From assembly GCF_946478885.1 (NCBI RefSeq), contig NZ_CAMLDX010000094.1, positions 1 to 13,600 on the forward strand: a stretch of DNA of 13,600 nucleotides, given 5' to 3'. The DNA comes from an uncultured Bacillus sp. (lineage in GTDB: Bacteria > Bacillota > Bacilli > Bacillales_B > DSM-18226). This document shows positions 6,711-13,600 of the stretch, in pieces; the first letter of the stretch is position 1, and the number at the start of each line of letters is the position of its first letter. The notes under the pieces were generated by a model. That model was not told the origin of the DNA, ran no database searches, and was given only the letters and a program-made list of their open reading frames with translations. Both the position numbers and the translations under genes were made by a program.

Positions 6711-6973
6711 ATGGAAAATTATAAAATAGTTCTATATTCAAAAGAAAGCTGCCTATACTGCATTCAACTTAAATCATGGTTAAAAAGAGGAATTCCATTG
6801 AATTTACAGAAAAAAATATACAGAAAAAGTCAAACTTTGACGAATTAGTTTCGTTAGGTTATGATTCTGTACCATTGATTATTATTATTAACTTAACAAC
6901 CGCTGAGAAGACAATCATTCTAGGTTTTAATAAACCTAAATTAAAAAAGGAGTTAAATACTTACGAAAACTAA
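6711..6973 (+). pseudogene. Glutaredoxin-like gene with one frameshift
   Basis: ATG 6711 follows AGGAGG with about 10 nt spacing. The first frame gives MENYKIVLYSKESCLYCIQL, a thioredoxin-fold start with a C-L-Y-C redox motif, then SWLKRGIP. One missing base around 6797-6802 moves the reading into the frame EFTEKNIQKKS, YDSVPLIII (the cis-proline strand of glutaredoxins) and LGFNKPKLKKEL, ending in TAA at 6971-6973. The restored product is about 87 residues, the normal size of NrdH/glutaredoxin-like proteins, which reduce disulfides in the cytoplasm. As written, translation stops after 45 residues. It is the second gene of a unit with the broken ligase upstream; the biological link between the two is unknown. 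Confidence 0.72.
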
Positions 6974-7008
6974 CTTTTACTAATAAATTTGTGTTTTGGA
7001 GATTTTTT

Positions 7009-7071
7009 TTGGTAAAATTTATTTAATTACAACATAATATTTGTTAACCTTTATTTATATTCAGTTAACAA
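7009..7071 (+). promoter_or_regulatory. Promoter with operator-like inverted repeat
   Basis: A sigma-A-like pair TTGGTA (7009-7014) and CATAAT (7033-7038), 18 nt apart, lies upstream of the small membrane protein gene. It is directly followed by an inverted repeat TTGTTAAC (7041-7048) and GTTAACAA (7064-7071), centred at the expected transcription start, with the AGGAGG site only 3 nt further on. The position suits a repressor operator; an mRNA hairpin is the alternative. Confidence 0.45.
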
Positions 7072-7087
7072 ATAAGGAGGAAATAGG

Positions 7088-7285
7088 ATGATCAAATCGG
7101 CAGAAAATCAATTAATCCTCTCAGTTATAACTTCTTTGCTCTTTATTGTTTTTACCTTCATGAACTTTAACAATTCATATCAAATTAGTAATCTAATAGT
7201 AAATATTTTTATATTGATTACAATTGCATCCGTTTTTAATACTGGAATACTCACTCAGAAGTATATTCAATCAAAAGAAGAGTAG
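7088..7285 (+). CDS. Small two-helix membrane protein, unknown function
   Basis: A 65-residue protein with two hydrophobic helices at about residues 9-27 and 35-54 and short charged ends (MIKSAENQ at the start, QKYIQSKEE at the end). The AGGAGG ribosome site at 7075-7080 with 7-nt spacing is close to ideal, making this the only intact gene in the decayed middle region. No family is recognised. A promoter and a palindromic repeat lie just upstream. No clear terminator follows; the next 220 nt are AT-rich and contain only a 7-bp inverted repeat AGAGCCA (7413-7419) / TGGCTCT (7444-7450), perhaps a remnant of an insertion-sequence end. Confidence 0.62.
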   Translation: MIKSAENQLILSVITSLLFIVFTFMNFNNSYQISNLIVNIFILITIASVFNTGILTQKYIQSKEE

Positions 7286-7505
7286 AAACGAATTAGTTTT
7301 TGGTCTGGACAAATCCTAGAATCTTTTACATTTCACAGTTAATATGTTTATTTGTAAGACACTAGCATGTATTAATACTTCATAATTTTCAGTTTAGTTA
7401 TGTTCTCTGTCTAGAGCCAAAAAGATAAATACCTAAGTAAAGGTGGCTCTGTCCATTTGGAAATTTATTTACAATCAGACCTTTTCGACGACAACAATTA
7501 ACCTA

Positions 7506-8150
7506 TTAAGGAATGGCTTTTCCTTCAATTTTTCGAAGCCAGATATTTGCCGGCTTCCATAAAGCAGCCCTTAAATAGCGGCTAATTTGCAATGTTTTTC
7601 GCTTTGTTTCGATTTGAACGAGTACATGTAAGCAAAGAACTATAAGTGCGATAAAGACCTAATTTTGAATGACCCATTCGCTTTGACCGTAGAACTTTTT
7701 GATACTGAGATGCTGTTTGATCCATTTGAAAAATAGTTCAATCGCCTAGTGTGATTTATACATCTCTAAAATTTCATCAGCACTCAAATCAAAACGATTT
7801 GTGATTAAGTGGAGCTCTTTTCCTTTTGAATCCATCACTTTTAAAAGGCGAAAGTAATTTTCTGCACGGTTTTAAGTGCTTCCAATCAACACCATTTGGT
7901 CTGATAGCACCCGTGTCATATGGTAGGTTAAAGTCATACACTTCCCGTATGACTGCGTTTTTACGTATCCGGGAAAGAAAAAAGAATCCATCATCTGTCC
8001 TGCGATCAAAGCGTCGTAGTCCAGGTAGCCACAGTCAAATACATACAAGCATTCTTTGTCGTCTACCATGATTTCAAGTTGACCACGATCGTGTTCCTTG
8101 GCCGTTGTCAGTACAGCCTTTTCAGAATAGGATGTACCTTTTTGTGGAAA
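7506..8150 (-). mobile_element. Degenerate C-terminal part of an IS4-family transposase
   Basis: The minus strand encodes the last 210 or so codons of a DDE transposase of the IS4 family: AKEHDRGQLE, YVFDCGYLDYDAL (region of the second catalytic Asp), RIRKNAVIREVYDF, VLSDQMVLIGST, RAENYFRLLKVMDSKG, LITNRFDLSADEI, and the Y-x2-R-x3-E-x6-K region seen as MYKSH-stop-AIELFFKWIKQHLSIKKFYG. Damage: two compensating frameshifts (a base missing in the TTTCCC run, and a shift before VLSDQM), and in-frame stops at 7872-7874 (in place of Gln), 7746-7748 (in place of Trp) and 7659-7661 (in place of Gln). The native stop is at 7506-7508. The N-terminal third with the first Asp is absent; homology ends beside the ssrA terminator at 8158. 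The element is dead. Confidence 0.85.
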
Positions 8151-8157
8151 AGAAAAT

Positions 8158-8193
8158 AAAGCATAAAGTTTCCAAACGGAAATTTTATGCTTT
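8158..8193 (-). terminator. ssrA intrinsic terminator
   Basis: On the minus strand, AAAGCATAAAATTTCC and GGAAACTTTATGCTTT form a stem of about 15 pairs with one mismatch and a GTTT loop, followed by ATTTTCTTTT. It lies about 40 nt after the mature 3' end of tmRNA. The insertion-sequence remnant begins right behind it. Confidence 0.85.
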
Positions 8194-8234
8194 ACGTCAC
8201 AATTGCATATTTACCACTACGATAAATTATGTAG

Positions 8235-8591
8235 TGGAGACGGTGGGAGTCGAACCCACGTCCAAGAATATCGGCACTTAAGCTTCTACGAGTGTAGTCG
8301 ATATATTCGGATTTCGCCGCTCCTTATGCCTATCGGCGGGCGTCCGGGCAGCTAGTCTGGTTGTTCTCTTCCTTCATCCTCAGACGGTGGAATCCGGCGT
8401 AGCCCACTAAAGTTGAGTCCCTTACCCTACCACATGGGCAATGGAGGGAGGAACCGCTAAGCGCTTATTAGGCAGCTAAAGCGAAAGAATTATTAGTTTT
8501 GCCAGTTATTGGCTTTGGCGTTTTTACGAGGCCGACCCCCTCGACTCGCAACCTAAGCTCGAACTACCCCTGTCGAATCCGTAGCGCCCCC
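8235..8591 (-). ncRNA. ssrA: Transfer-messenger RNA (tmRNA)
   Basis: A 357-nt tmRNA, close to the B. subtilis length. The 5' part GGGGGCGCTACGGATTCGAC and the 3' part with the T-arm GGGTTCGACTCCC pair as a tRNA(Ala)-like acceptor (GGGGGCG with CGTCTCC). The tag reading frame is at 8465-8503 and pseudoknot-forming segments follow. It rescues stalled ribosomes together with SmpB, whose gene lies just upstream on the same strand; RNase R, two genes upstream, is known in bacteria to work with this system. Odd point: after discriminator A (8235) the genome reads CTA (8234-8232) rather than CCA, so the CCA end would have to be added after processing. A separate promoter, a long leader and a terminator frame the gene. 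Confidence 0.98.
8465..8503 (-). other. tmRNA proteolysis-tag reading frame
   Basis: The resume codon GGC at 8503-8501 opens the frame GKTNNSFALAA, followed by two TAA stops (8470-8465). With the alanine carried by tmRNA the tag is A-GKTNNSFALAA. The ALAA end is the usual ClpXP-type degradation signal. It is shorter than the B. subtilis tag and close to other Bacillus tags. Confidence 0.93.
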
Positions 8592-8705
8592 ATTATAGAA
8601 AATCGATGATGAACTTAATCACCTATTCGATTAGCAGCATTTGCCGCTGACGTTAGGATGCTCGAAGGAATCGAGCCAGTTATGATTGGTCAGCACCTGC
8701 TGACA
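8592..8705 (-). other. Hairpin-rich 5' leader of the ssrA precursor
   Basis: About 110 nt separate the predicted transcription start from the mature tmRNA 5' end. They contain three inverted repeats: GTCAGCA-CC-TGCTGAC (8689-8704), immediately at the predicted start; GCTCGA-AGGAA-TCGAGC (8660-8676); and AGCAGCA...TGCCGCT (8633-8648, with one G-U pair). No ORF with a ribosome site lies in it. RNase P would be expected to remove the leader; a regulatory or processing role is possible. Confidence 0.5.
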
Positions 8706-8711
8706 TTAATT

Positions 8712-8739
8712 ATTATAGCATAAACGAAATGAAGATCAA
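8712..8739 (-). promoter_or_regulatory. Extended -10 promoter of ssrA
   Basis: On the minus strand a perfect TATAAT (8717-8712) preceded by TGC makes an extended -10; TTGATC (8739-8734) is a fair -35 at 16-nt spacing. It lies in the gap after smpB (stop 8776), so ssrA can be transcribed independently of smpB. Confidence 0.75.
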
Positions 8740-8775
8740 TTGTTAACTGCTGGATATACTGGCAATCACACCAAC

Positions 8776-9243
8776 CTACATCTTTTGTCTTTCTCGAAAT
8801 GCCCGTTCAATATCACGTTTTGCTTCTTTTTTCTTTAAATCCTCACGCTTGTCATATTTCTTTTTCCCTCTTGCTAGACCGATTAAGATTTTCGCATAAC
8901 CATTTTTCAAATATATCTTTAACGGTACAAGGGAATAACCAATTTCTTTCGTTTCACCAATCAGCTTATTAATTTGCTTCCGATGAAGCAATAATTTTCT
9001 TGTCCGCTCCGGATCATGATTATAACGGTTTCCCTGCTCGTACGGGCTAATATGCATTCCAATCAGAAATAATTCCCCGTTCAGGATTTTCGCATAGGAA
9101 TCCTTCAAATTGACTTTGCCGGCACGGATTGATTTAATCTCCGTTCCCTGAAGGACAATCCCAGCTTCATAAGTTTCTTCAATAAAATAGTCATGATACG
9201 CTTTTTTATTTTGTGTAATCGTCTTACCTTCACCTTTTGGCAT
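8776..9243 (-). CDS. smpB: SsrA-binding protein SmpB
   Basis: A 155-residue RNA-binding protein, normal family length. It binds the tRNA-like part of tmRNA and brings it to stalled ribosomes. Visible signatures: the N-terminal [20 protein letters not shown] and [20 protein letters not shown] segments of the OB-fold, the [18 protein letters not shown] core, [15 protein letters not shown], and the basic C-terminal tail ending FRERQKM that acts in the decoding centre. The start ATG 9243 has a GGGGA ribosome site at the usual distance. It lies between rnr and ssrA on the same strand, with its own predicted promoter at 9272-9300, so it can be expressed with or without read-through from rnr. Confidence 0.98.
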   Translation of the reverse strand: MPKGEGKTITQNKKAYHDYFIEETYEAGIVLQGTEIKSIRAGKVNLKDSYAKILNGELFLIGMHISPYEQGNRYNHDPERTRKLLLHRKQINKLIGETKEIGYSLVPLKIYLKNGYAKILIGLARGKKKYDKREDLKKKEAKRDIERAFRERQKM

Positions 9244-9271
9244 AGAGCTTCCCCACTTTCTACTGCTCTAT

Positions 9272-9300
9272 ATTTTAGCAAAAAATAGTTCCCTATACAA
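9272..9300 (-). promoter_or_regulatory. Promoter of smpB
   Basis: On the minus strand TTGTAT (9300-9295), a 17-nt spacer and TAAAAT (9277-9272) with an upstream TGC form a convincing sigma-A promoter with an extended -10. The -10 ends 28 nt upstream of the smpB start codon. Confidence 0.65.
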
Positions 9301-9310
9301 TTTTAAGGAG

Positions 9311-9333
9311 AAGCATGGGAGTATCCCATGCTT
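9311..9333 (-). terminator. Hairpin between rnr and smpB
   Basis: A perfect 10-bp stem AAGCATGGGA / TCCCATGCTT with a 3-nt loop starts 4 nt after the rnr stop. On the minus strand it is followed by CTCCTTAAAATTG, which is not a good U-run, so termination may be partial; it may also act as a 3' stabiliser or processing site. Confidence 0.55.
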
Positions 9334-9337
9334 GACC

Positions 9338-11689
9338 CTAACGCTTTTTGCTTTTCCTTTTTGCTTTAGGAGCATTTTCATAGAATTTTTTATTCCGGTT
9401 TTTCTTTTTCGCAGATTTACTGCTATCACTTGATTTATTGCGGCTCCGTCTGTTTTCATTGTGAGCGCCCTTACCTTTACGAGGCTTTCGCTCAGAACTG
9501 CCGGTTTTAATTACCTTTGTTCTTTCATTTGCATCCTGTCTACGGGTGCCTTTCATCCCAACAATTTCAAAATCAATAGATCTTTCATCTTTATCAACTT
9601 TAATGACCCGTACTGTGATTTCATCCCCAATTCGGAATACATGGCCAGTACGTTCGCCAATCATCGCGTAATGTCTTTCATCATAACGATAATAGTCGTC
9701 GGTCATATAGCTGACATGGACAAGTCCTTCGATAGTATTCGGCAGCTCGACGAACATTCCGAAATTGGTGACAGAACTAATGATGCCATCATATTCTTCG
9801 CCAATTTTATCTTCCATATATTCGGCTTTCTTCAATTCATCTGTCTCTCTTTCGGCATCAACAGCGCGTCGTTCCATTTTAGAAGAATGATCGGCAATTT
9901 CCGGAAGCTTGGCATTCCACTTTTCCTTTGTCGCTTCATTCATTTTTCCTTCGATTAAATAGGTTCTAATTAAACGGTGAACGATTAAATCAGGGTAACG
10001 GCGAATCGGCGAAGTAAAATGGGTATAAAATTCAGTTGCCAGTCCAAAGTGACCTAAGTTTTCTGGTTCGTATTTCGCCTGTTGCATTGAACGAAGCATA
10101 ACTGTAGATATCACCATTTCCTCTGGTTTCCCCTGCACCTCTTCAATGATTTCCTGAAGGGCGCGCGGATGTACAGAGTTGGCAGTCCCTTTGACAATGT
10201 AGCCGAAGTTTGTAATAAATTCAAAGAAACGACGAAGCTTATCCTCCTTTGGATCTTCATGAATCCTATAAATAAATGGAACATCAAGCCAGTTGAAATG
10301 CTCTGCAATCGTTTCGTTTGCAGCAAGCATAAATTCCTCAATTAATCGCTCTCCTACAGACCGTTCACGCAACACAACATCCTGCGGCTTCCCTTCCTCA
10401 TCAACAATAACCTTAGCTTCTTTAAAATCAAAATCAATCGCACCGCGCTTCATCCTTTTGCTGCGAAGAATCTGTGCTAATTCTTCCATAAGGTGGAACA
10501 TTGGGACAAGCGATTCATAACGTTCAATTAATTTCGCATCATTTTCGGTTAAAATTTTGTTCACATCAGAATATGTCATTCTCTCTGACGTTTTAATAAC
10601 ACTTTGGAAAATATCATGGTTCACGACTTCGCCATCCGAGTCAATTTCCATTTCACATGATAAGGTTAATCGATCTGCCTTTGGATTTAAGGAGCAGATA
10701 CCATTGGAAAGGCGGTGCGGAATCATTGGGATCACCCGATCAACTAAATAAATACTCGTTCCGCGATCAGCAGCCTCCAGATCAATCGGAGTTCCTTCCC
10801 GTACATAATAGCTGACATCCGCAATATGTACCCCAAGCTTATAATTTCCATTGTCCAGCTTTGTAACAGTCACTGCATCATCCAAATCCTTAGCATCAGC
10901 GCCGTCAATCGTGACAATCATTTCATTACGCAGGTCGCGTCGATTTTGAATCTCACTTTCGTCAATGGCATCAGGAGTATCAACTGCCTGCTGCAACACC
11001 TCTTCCGGAAATTCCTGCGGCAGTCCATGCTTATGGATGACGGAGAGGATATCCACTCCAGGGTCATTTTTATGACCAAGGATTTGCACCACTTCTCCTT
11101 CAGCACTCATTCTGCCCTCGGGATAGACGGTTAGCTTAACAACCACCTTATGTCCTTCTACAGCGCCATTAGAAGCTGCCTTTGGAATAAAAATATCGCC
11201 GGCAAATTTTTTATCGTCAGGAATGACAAAGCCAAAATTCTTGCTTTCTGTGTACGTTCCGACAATTTTCTGTGCTCCTCTTTCAAGGATTCTGACAATC
11301 GTACCTTCTCTTCTTTGACCAGATCCCTGTTTAGAAACACGAGTAAGAACAATATCACCGTGCATCGCGTTATTTTTTTCATGCGGAGGAATGAATATAT
11401 CGTCCATTCCCGGTTCTTCCGGAATGACAAAGGCAAAGCCCTTTGCGTGTCCGGACAGCTTGCCTTTTACTAGATTCATCTTTTCCGGAAGACCGTAACG
11501 GTTGCTTCTTGTTCGGACAACAAGACCTTTTTCCTCCATTTGAACGAGAGCTTTTACAAAATCCTTAAATTCTGAGGAGTCTGTTACATTTAAAGCCATT
11601 TCTAATTCCTGAACGGTTAACGGTTTGTATGCCTCATCCTTCATATAATGCAGGAGTCTGTCTATATAATTTTTTATATTTTCATCCAT
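9338..11689 (-). CDS. rnr: Ribonuclease R
   Basis: A 783-residue 3'-5' exoribonuclease of the RNB family, able to degrade structured RNA, and known in bacteria to clear mRNA released by trans-translation. Domain order: N-terminal helix-turn-helix (about 1-70), two cold-shock-like OB domains (about 72-205, with KGFAFVIP and NFGFVIPD), the RNB catalytic domain with the acidic cluster D262, D268, D270, D271 in [16 protein letters not shown], an S1 domain at about 630-705 ([11 protein letters not shown]), and a 75-residue Lys/Arg-rich tail ending KRKSKKR. ATG 11689 is chosen because AAAGGAG lies 9 nt upstream; the longer in-frame start at 11725 would overlap the esterase gene's end. It follows that gene by 23 nt, so they are probably cotranscribed. 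Confidence 0.98.
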   Translation of the reverse strand: MDENIKNYIDRLLHYMKDEAYKPLTVQELEMALNVTDSSEFKDFVKALVQMEEKGLVVRTRSNRYGLPEKMNLVKGKLSGHAKGFAFVIPEEPGMDDIFIPPHEKNNAMHGDIVLTRVSKQGSGQRREGTIVRILERGAQKIVGTYTESKNFGFVIPDDKKFAGDIFIPKAASNGAVEGHKVVVKLTVYPEGRMSAEGEVVQILGHKNDPGVDILSVIHKHGLPQEFPEEVLQQAVDTPDAIDESEIQNRRDLRNEMIVTIDGADAKDLDDAVTVTKLDNGNYKLGVHIADVSYYVREGTPIDLEAADRGTSIYLVDRVIPMIPHRLSNGICSLNPKADRLTLSCEMEIDSDGEVVNHDIFQSVIKTSERMTYSDVNKILTENDAKLIERYESLVPMFHLMEELAQILRSKRMKRGAIDFDFKEAKVIVDEEGKPQDVVLRERSVGERLIEEFMLAANETIAEHFNWLDVPFIYRIHEDPKEDKLRRFFEFITNFGYIVKGTANSVHPRALQEIIEEVQGKPEEMVISTVMLRSMQQAKYEPENLGHFGLATEFYTHFTSPIRRYPDLIVHRLIRTYLIEGKMNEATKEKWNAKLPEIADHSSKMERRAVDAERETDELKKAEYMEDKIGEEYDGIISSVTNFGMFVELPNTIEGLVHVSYMTDDYYRYDERHYAMIGERTGHVFRIGDEITVRVIKVDKDERSIDFEIVGMKGTRRQDANERTKVIKTGSSERKPRKGKGAHNENRRSRNKSSDSSKSAKKKNRNKKFYENAPKAKRKSKKR

Positions 11690-11712
11690 TGTAAATCTCT
11701 CCTTTAGAGATC

Positions 11713-12459
11713 TTATTCTTCCCAATCCAGTTTTTCTAAAAACTGATAGATGTCTTCATGCAATTGGTCCTTTTCCTGATCAAGGGTAATCACATGACCG
11801 GATTTTTCATACCATTTTAATTCTTTCATTGTCGATTCCGCTTCATTATAGAAAATATTAGCGCTATTTGTATTAATCATCTTGTCATGCCTTGCCTGAA
11901 CAACAAACAAAGGCGCATAAATCAAATCAATATGCTCACGGACATCAGCAATCAGATTTTGCAGTGATTTTAATGTTTTCATCGGTGTTTGTTGAAATAG
12001 CTCCATCTCCCATTCAATCTGCTCTTCCGCTTTCCCTTCCATCCTTTTATATTCGCGAGCATATTCAAGGATTCCTTCGTACATGACCTCTTCGCTTTTA
12101 AAATAAGCCGGGGCACACATGGAAATAATCCCTTTCACAGGTACATTGTATCCTAATTTCAGTGAAAATACCCCTCCTAAGGATAGCCCAGCAACAGCAA
12201 TCTCCCGGTGACCTTTATTTTTTAATCGCTCATATCCGTCCATCACATCTTTCCACCAGTCATCAGGTCCGGTTGTAACAAGTTCCTCCGGTGGAACCCC
12301 ATGACCTTTGTATAAAGGTGCGTGACAGGTATACCCTCTTTTTTCAAGGTAACGTCCAAGCATTCGTACATCTGCTGTGTGTCCGGTAAACCCGTGCAAC
12401 AAGAGAACCGCCCGTTTCCCCTCCCCGAATATAAATGGTTTTGGTGCAATGGTTTTCAT
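11713..12459 (-). CDS. Carboxylesterase, Est30/YvaK type
   Basis: A 248-residue alpha/beta-hydrolase, the same length as B. subtilis YvaK and Geobacillus Est30, which hydrolyse short-chain carboxyl esters in the cytoplasm. Visible: the oxyanion motif LLLHGFTG (19-26), the nucleophile elbow GLSLG with S93, the acid D192 in QARHDKM, and H222 in SGHVITL, forming a complete triad. A cap region with [16 protein letters not shown] lies between. ATG 12459 is preferred to 12483 because AAAGGGG precedes it at 9 nt and the protein then matches the family start. It lies between the secG terminator and rnr; no strong promoter was recognised, so it may start from a weak one in 12460-12540. The physiological substrate is unknown. 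Confidence 0.95.
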   Translation of the reverse strand: MKTIAPKPFIFGEGKRAVLLLHGFTGHTADVRMLGRYLEKRGYTCHAPLYKGHGVPPEELVTTGPDDWWKDVMDGYERLKNKGHREIAVAGLSLGGVFSLKLGYNVPVKGIISMCAPAYFKSEEVMYEGILEYAREYKRMEGKAEEQIEWEMELFQQTPMKTLKSLQNLIADVREHIDLIYAPLFVVQARHDKMINTNSANIFYNEAESTMKELKWYEKSGHVITLDQEKDQLHEDIYQFLEKLDWEE

Positions 12460-12542
12460 TGTGTTTAACCCCTTTTTCAGCAAATTGCCTTCATGTTAGT
12501 ATTGACAGTAGATATCGTTCATAGTGGATTATTCATATTAAA

Positions 12543-12568
12543 AAAGCCTGACCTTGTGGCCAGACTTT
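12543..12568 (-). terminator. secG terminator
   Basis: On the minus strand AAAGTCTGGCC and GGTCAGGCTTT form an 11-pair stem with two G-U pairs and an ACAA loop, followed by TTT. It starts 7 nt after the secG stop and separates secG from the esterase-rnr unit. Confidence 0.85.
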
Positions 12569-12575
12569 TACTTTA

Positions 12576-12809
12576 TTAAAGCTGAAAGTAAGCAACCGCA
12601 ATGGTTAGAGCGAAAAACAATACGGCTAATACTATCGTAATTCTGTGAAGTACCAGATCAATTCCCCGTGCCTTTTGTTTGCCGAATAGCTGCTCTGCTC
12701 CCCCTGAAATAGCCCCCGATAAACCGGCGCTTTTTCCTGATTGGAGAAGGACGACTGCAATAAGAGCTATCGATACAAAGACTAATAGAATAATTAAAAA
12801 TGTATGCAT
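12576..12809 (-). CDS. secG: Preprotein translocase subunit SecG
   Basis: A 77-residue membrane protein, the normal size for Bacillus SecG, which joins SecY and SecE in the export channel and aids SecA-driven translocation. Two transmembrane helices are visible at about residues 2-24 and 54-76, linked by the conserved cytoplasmic loop with [20 protein letters not shown] and [12 protein letters not shown] 12809 has GGGAGG 9 nt upstream; the longer in-frame start at 12833 lacks one. It has its own predicted promoter (12849-12877) and a terminator, so it is probably monocistronic. Confidence 0.97.
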   Translation of the reverse strand: MHTFLIILLVFVSIALIAVVLLQSGKSAGLSGAISGGAEQLFGKQKARGIDLVLHRITIVLAVLFFALTIAVAYFQL

Positions 12810-12848
12810 GAAATAATGCCTCCCAAAACGCACTTTTACATTATTTTA

Positions 12849-12877
12849 AATGTAGCATATTTTTCAGCAGGATACAA
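12849..12877 (-). promoter_or_regulatory. Promoter of secG
   Basis: On the minus strand TTGTAT (12877-12872), a 17-nt spacer and TACATT (12854-12849) with a TGC extension lie 39 nt before the secG start codon. Confidence 0.55.
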
Positions 12878-12963
12878 ATATTTTCTTATTCTACAGCCAA
12901 TGAGACGGCGAAATCCTCTGAAAGTATCTTCTAATCATGATTTATACTTCCCTATGAAGCGGA

Positions 12964-13197
12964 TTATCTTTCTTCTACCCATTTCTTTCTTAAATCTCTT
13001 CTCGACAGCCGGATAGCTTCCTTTGTATTACAGCTTTCAGAAAAGCCTGTAAATTCCTCATCCTTATCTTGACTGTAATGTGAAAAAGCCTGAAAAACAC
13101 CGTTTTCCAGTTCAAACAAATTAGTGATTAGAGTTCCTCCAATACGATCCCGTGTTTTAATAATGTGATAACCATTCAACACCACCTGTACTTGCAT
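12964..13197 (-). CDS. 77-residue protein of unknown function
   Basis: A small soluble protein between eno and secG. It begins MQVQVVLNGYHIIKTRDRIG, a beta-strand-like alternating pattern, has a central acidic stretch SQDKDEEFTG, and ends in a basic helix-like SRRDLRKKWVEER. There is no signal peptide, membrane segment or cysteine cluster (a single Cys). The start ATG 13197 is supported by an AGGAG site 9 nt upstream, and a TTGACA-type -35 lies further up. I do not recognise the family; the position in a core gene neighbourhood and the good start signals make it a probable real gene. Function cannot be assigned. Confidence 0.7.
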   Translation of the reverse strand: MQVQVVLNGYHIIKTRDRIGGTLITNLFELENGVFQAFSHYSQDKDEEFTGFSESCNTKEAIRLSRRDLRKKWVEER

Positions 13198-13228
13198 GAA
13201 TCCCCACTCCTTTTTTCTTTTCTACAGG

Positions 13229-13255
13229 GTAATAGAAAAGGCTCTCGTCTGTCAA
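13229..13255 (-). promoter_or_regulatory. Possible promoter of the 77-residue orf
   Basis: A perfect TTGACA (13255-13250) on the minus strand, but the best -10, TATTAC (13234-13229), is only 15 nt away. The remaining sequence to 13400 is very AT-rich with T and A runs and no other feature seen. Confidence 0.35.
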
Positions 13256-13400
13256 AACGCCTTTTTTTCAATTTTAAAAGGAAAAAGACACCTTTTTATT
13301 CAAAAAACGGCCGGAATTTTATATTCTGCCCTTTTTTATAGGGGAAAAATGAAATAAGTGACTTTTTTATTTTTTACACACAAATTTAATAGGAAAGGAA

Positions 13401-13440
13401 AAACCCTCTATTCTTGCGAGTTCGCACTAATAGAGGGTTT
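13401..13440 (-). terminator. eno terminator
   Basis: A 12-bp perfect stem AAACCCTCTATT / AATAGAGGGTTT, extended after one mismatch by TGCGA/TCGCA around a 2-nt loop. On the minus strand it ends GGGTTTTTCC. It begins 14 nt after the eno stop. Confidence 0.93.
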
Positions 13441-13454
13441 AAAGTAATGACTGT

Positions 13455-13600
<146 letters not shown>

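Noticed and set aside
8235..8260. Possible attachment site: duplicate of the tmRNA 3' end marking an integrated island.
   Set aside because: I found no second copy of the acceptor/T-arm sequence in the window and no integrase gene.
8592..8597. TATAAT box directly before the mature tmRNA 5' end.
   Set aside because: It abuts the first mature base, too close to act as the -10 for that end; the extended -10 promoter at 8712-8739 fits better.
12964..13400. AT-rich stretch 13200-13400 as a possible origin or phage-type repeat.
   Set aside because: Only homopolymer runs are present; no iterated motif or DnaA-like boxes were seen.

Overview
The window looks like chromosomal DNA of a low-GC Gram-positive spore-former of the family Bacillaceae. 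Reasons: strong AGGAGG-type ribosome binding sites, some GTG/TTG starts, and the minus-strand order eno, small orf, secG, carboxylesterase, rnr, smpB, ssrA, which I recognise from Bacillus and relatives. No gene order was checked against a database.

Left part (1-5200) is accessory. An OmpR-type response regulator (minus, 3' end outside the window) is divergent from a two-gene plus-strand unit: a small Met-rich exported protein and a 41-residue membrane peptide. Four tandem 11-bp units lie in front of that unit and look like binding sites of the regulator. After a shared hairpin terminator come minus-strand genes: a His-rich membrane-anchored protein whose gene overlaps that of a NosR/NapH-like polytopic 4Fe-4S protein, then a separate lipoprotein with six Asp-box repeats, an unusual non-coding block rich in short inverted repeats (about 4441-4560), and a class I SAM methyltransferase. 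Met-rich, His-rich and Fe-S proteins together suggest extracytoplasmic metal (possibly copper) or redox handling; this is inference.

Middle part (5200-8160) is a low-GC zone of decay. It holds an internal fragment of a molybdopterin oxidoreductase, a biotin-protein-ligase-like gene broken by two frameshifts and a stop, a glutaredoxin-like gene broken by one frameshift, one intact small membrane protein behind an operator-like inverted repeat, and the damaged C-terminal two thirds of an IS4-family transposase that stops just before the ssrA terminator.

Right part (8158-13600) is core and all minus strand: ssrA (tmRNA, tag (A)GKTNNSFALAA) with its own promoter, a roughly 110-nt hairpin-rich leader and a terminator; smpB with its own promoter; rnr; an Est30/YvaK-type carboxylesterase; secG; a 77-residue unknown; and the 3' end of eno. 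tmRNA, SmpB and RNase R act together in ribosome rescue and decay of the faulty mRNA; SecG belongs to the Sec translocon.

The most interesting points are the operator-like tandem repeats of the two-component locus, the overlapping His-rich/4Fe-4S pair, the reconstructable ligase-glutaredoxin operon, the hairpin-rich ssrA leader, the non-CCA 3' end of ssrA, and the structured non-coding block.
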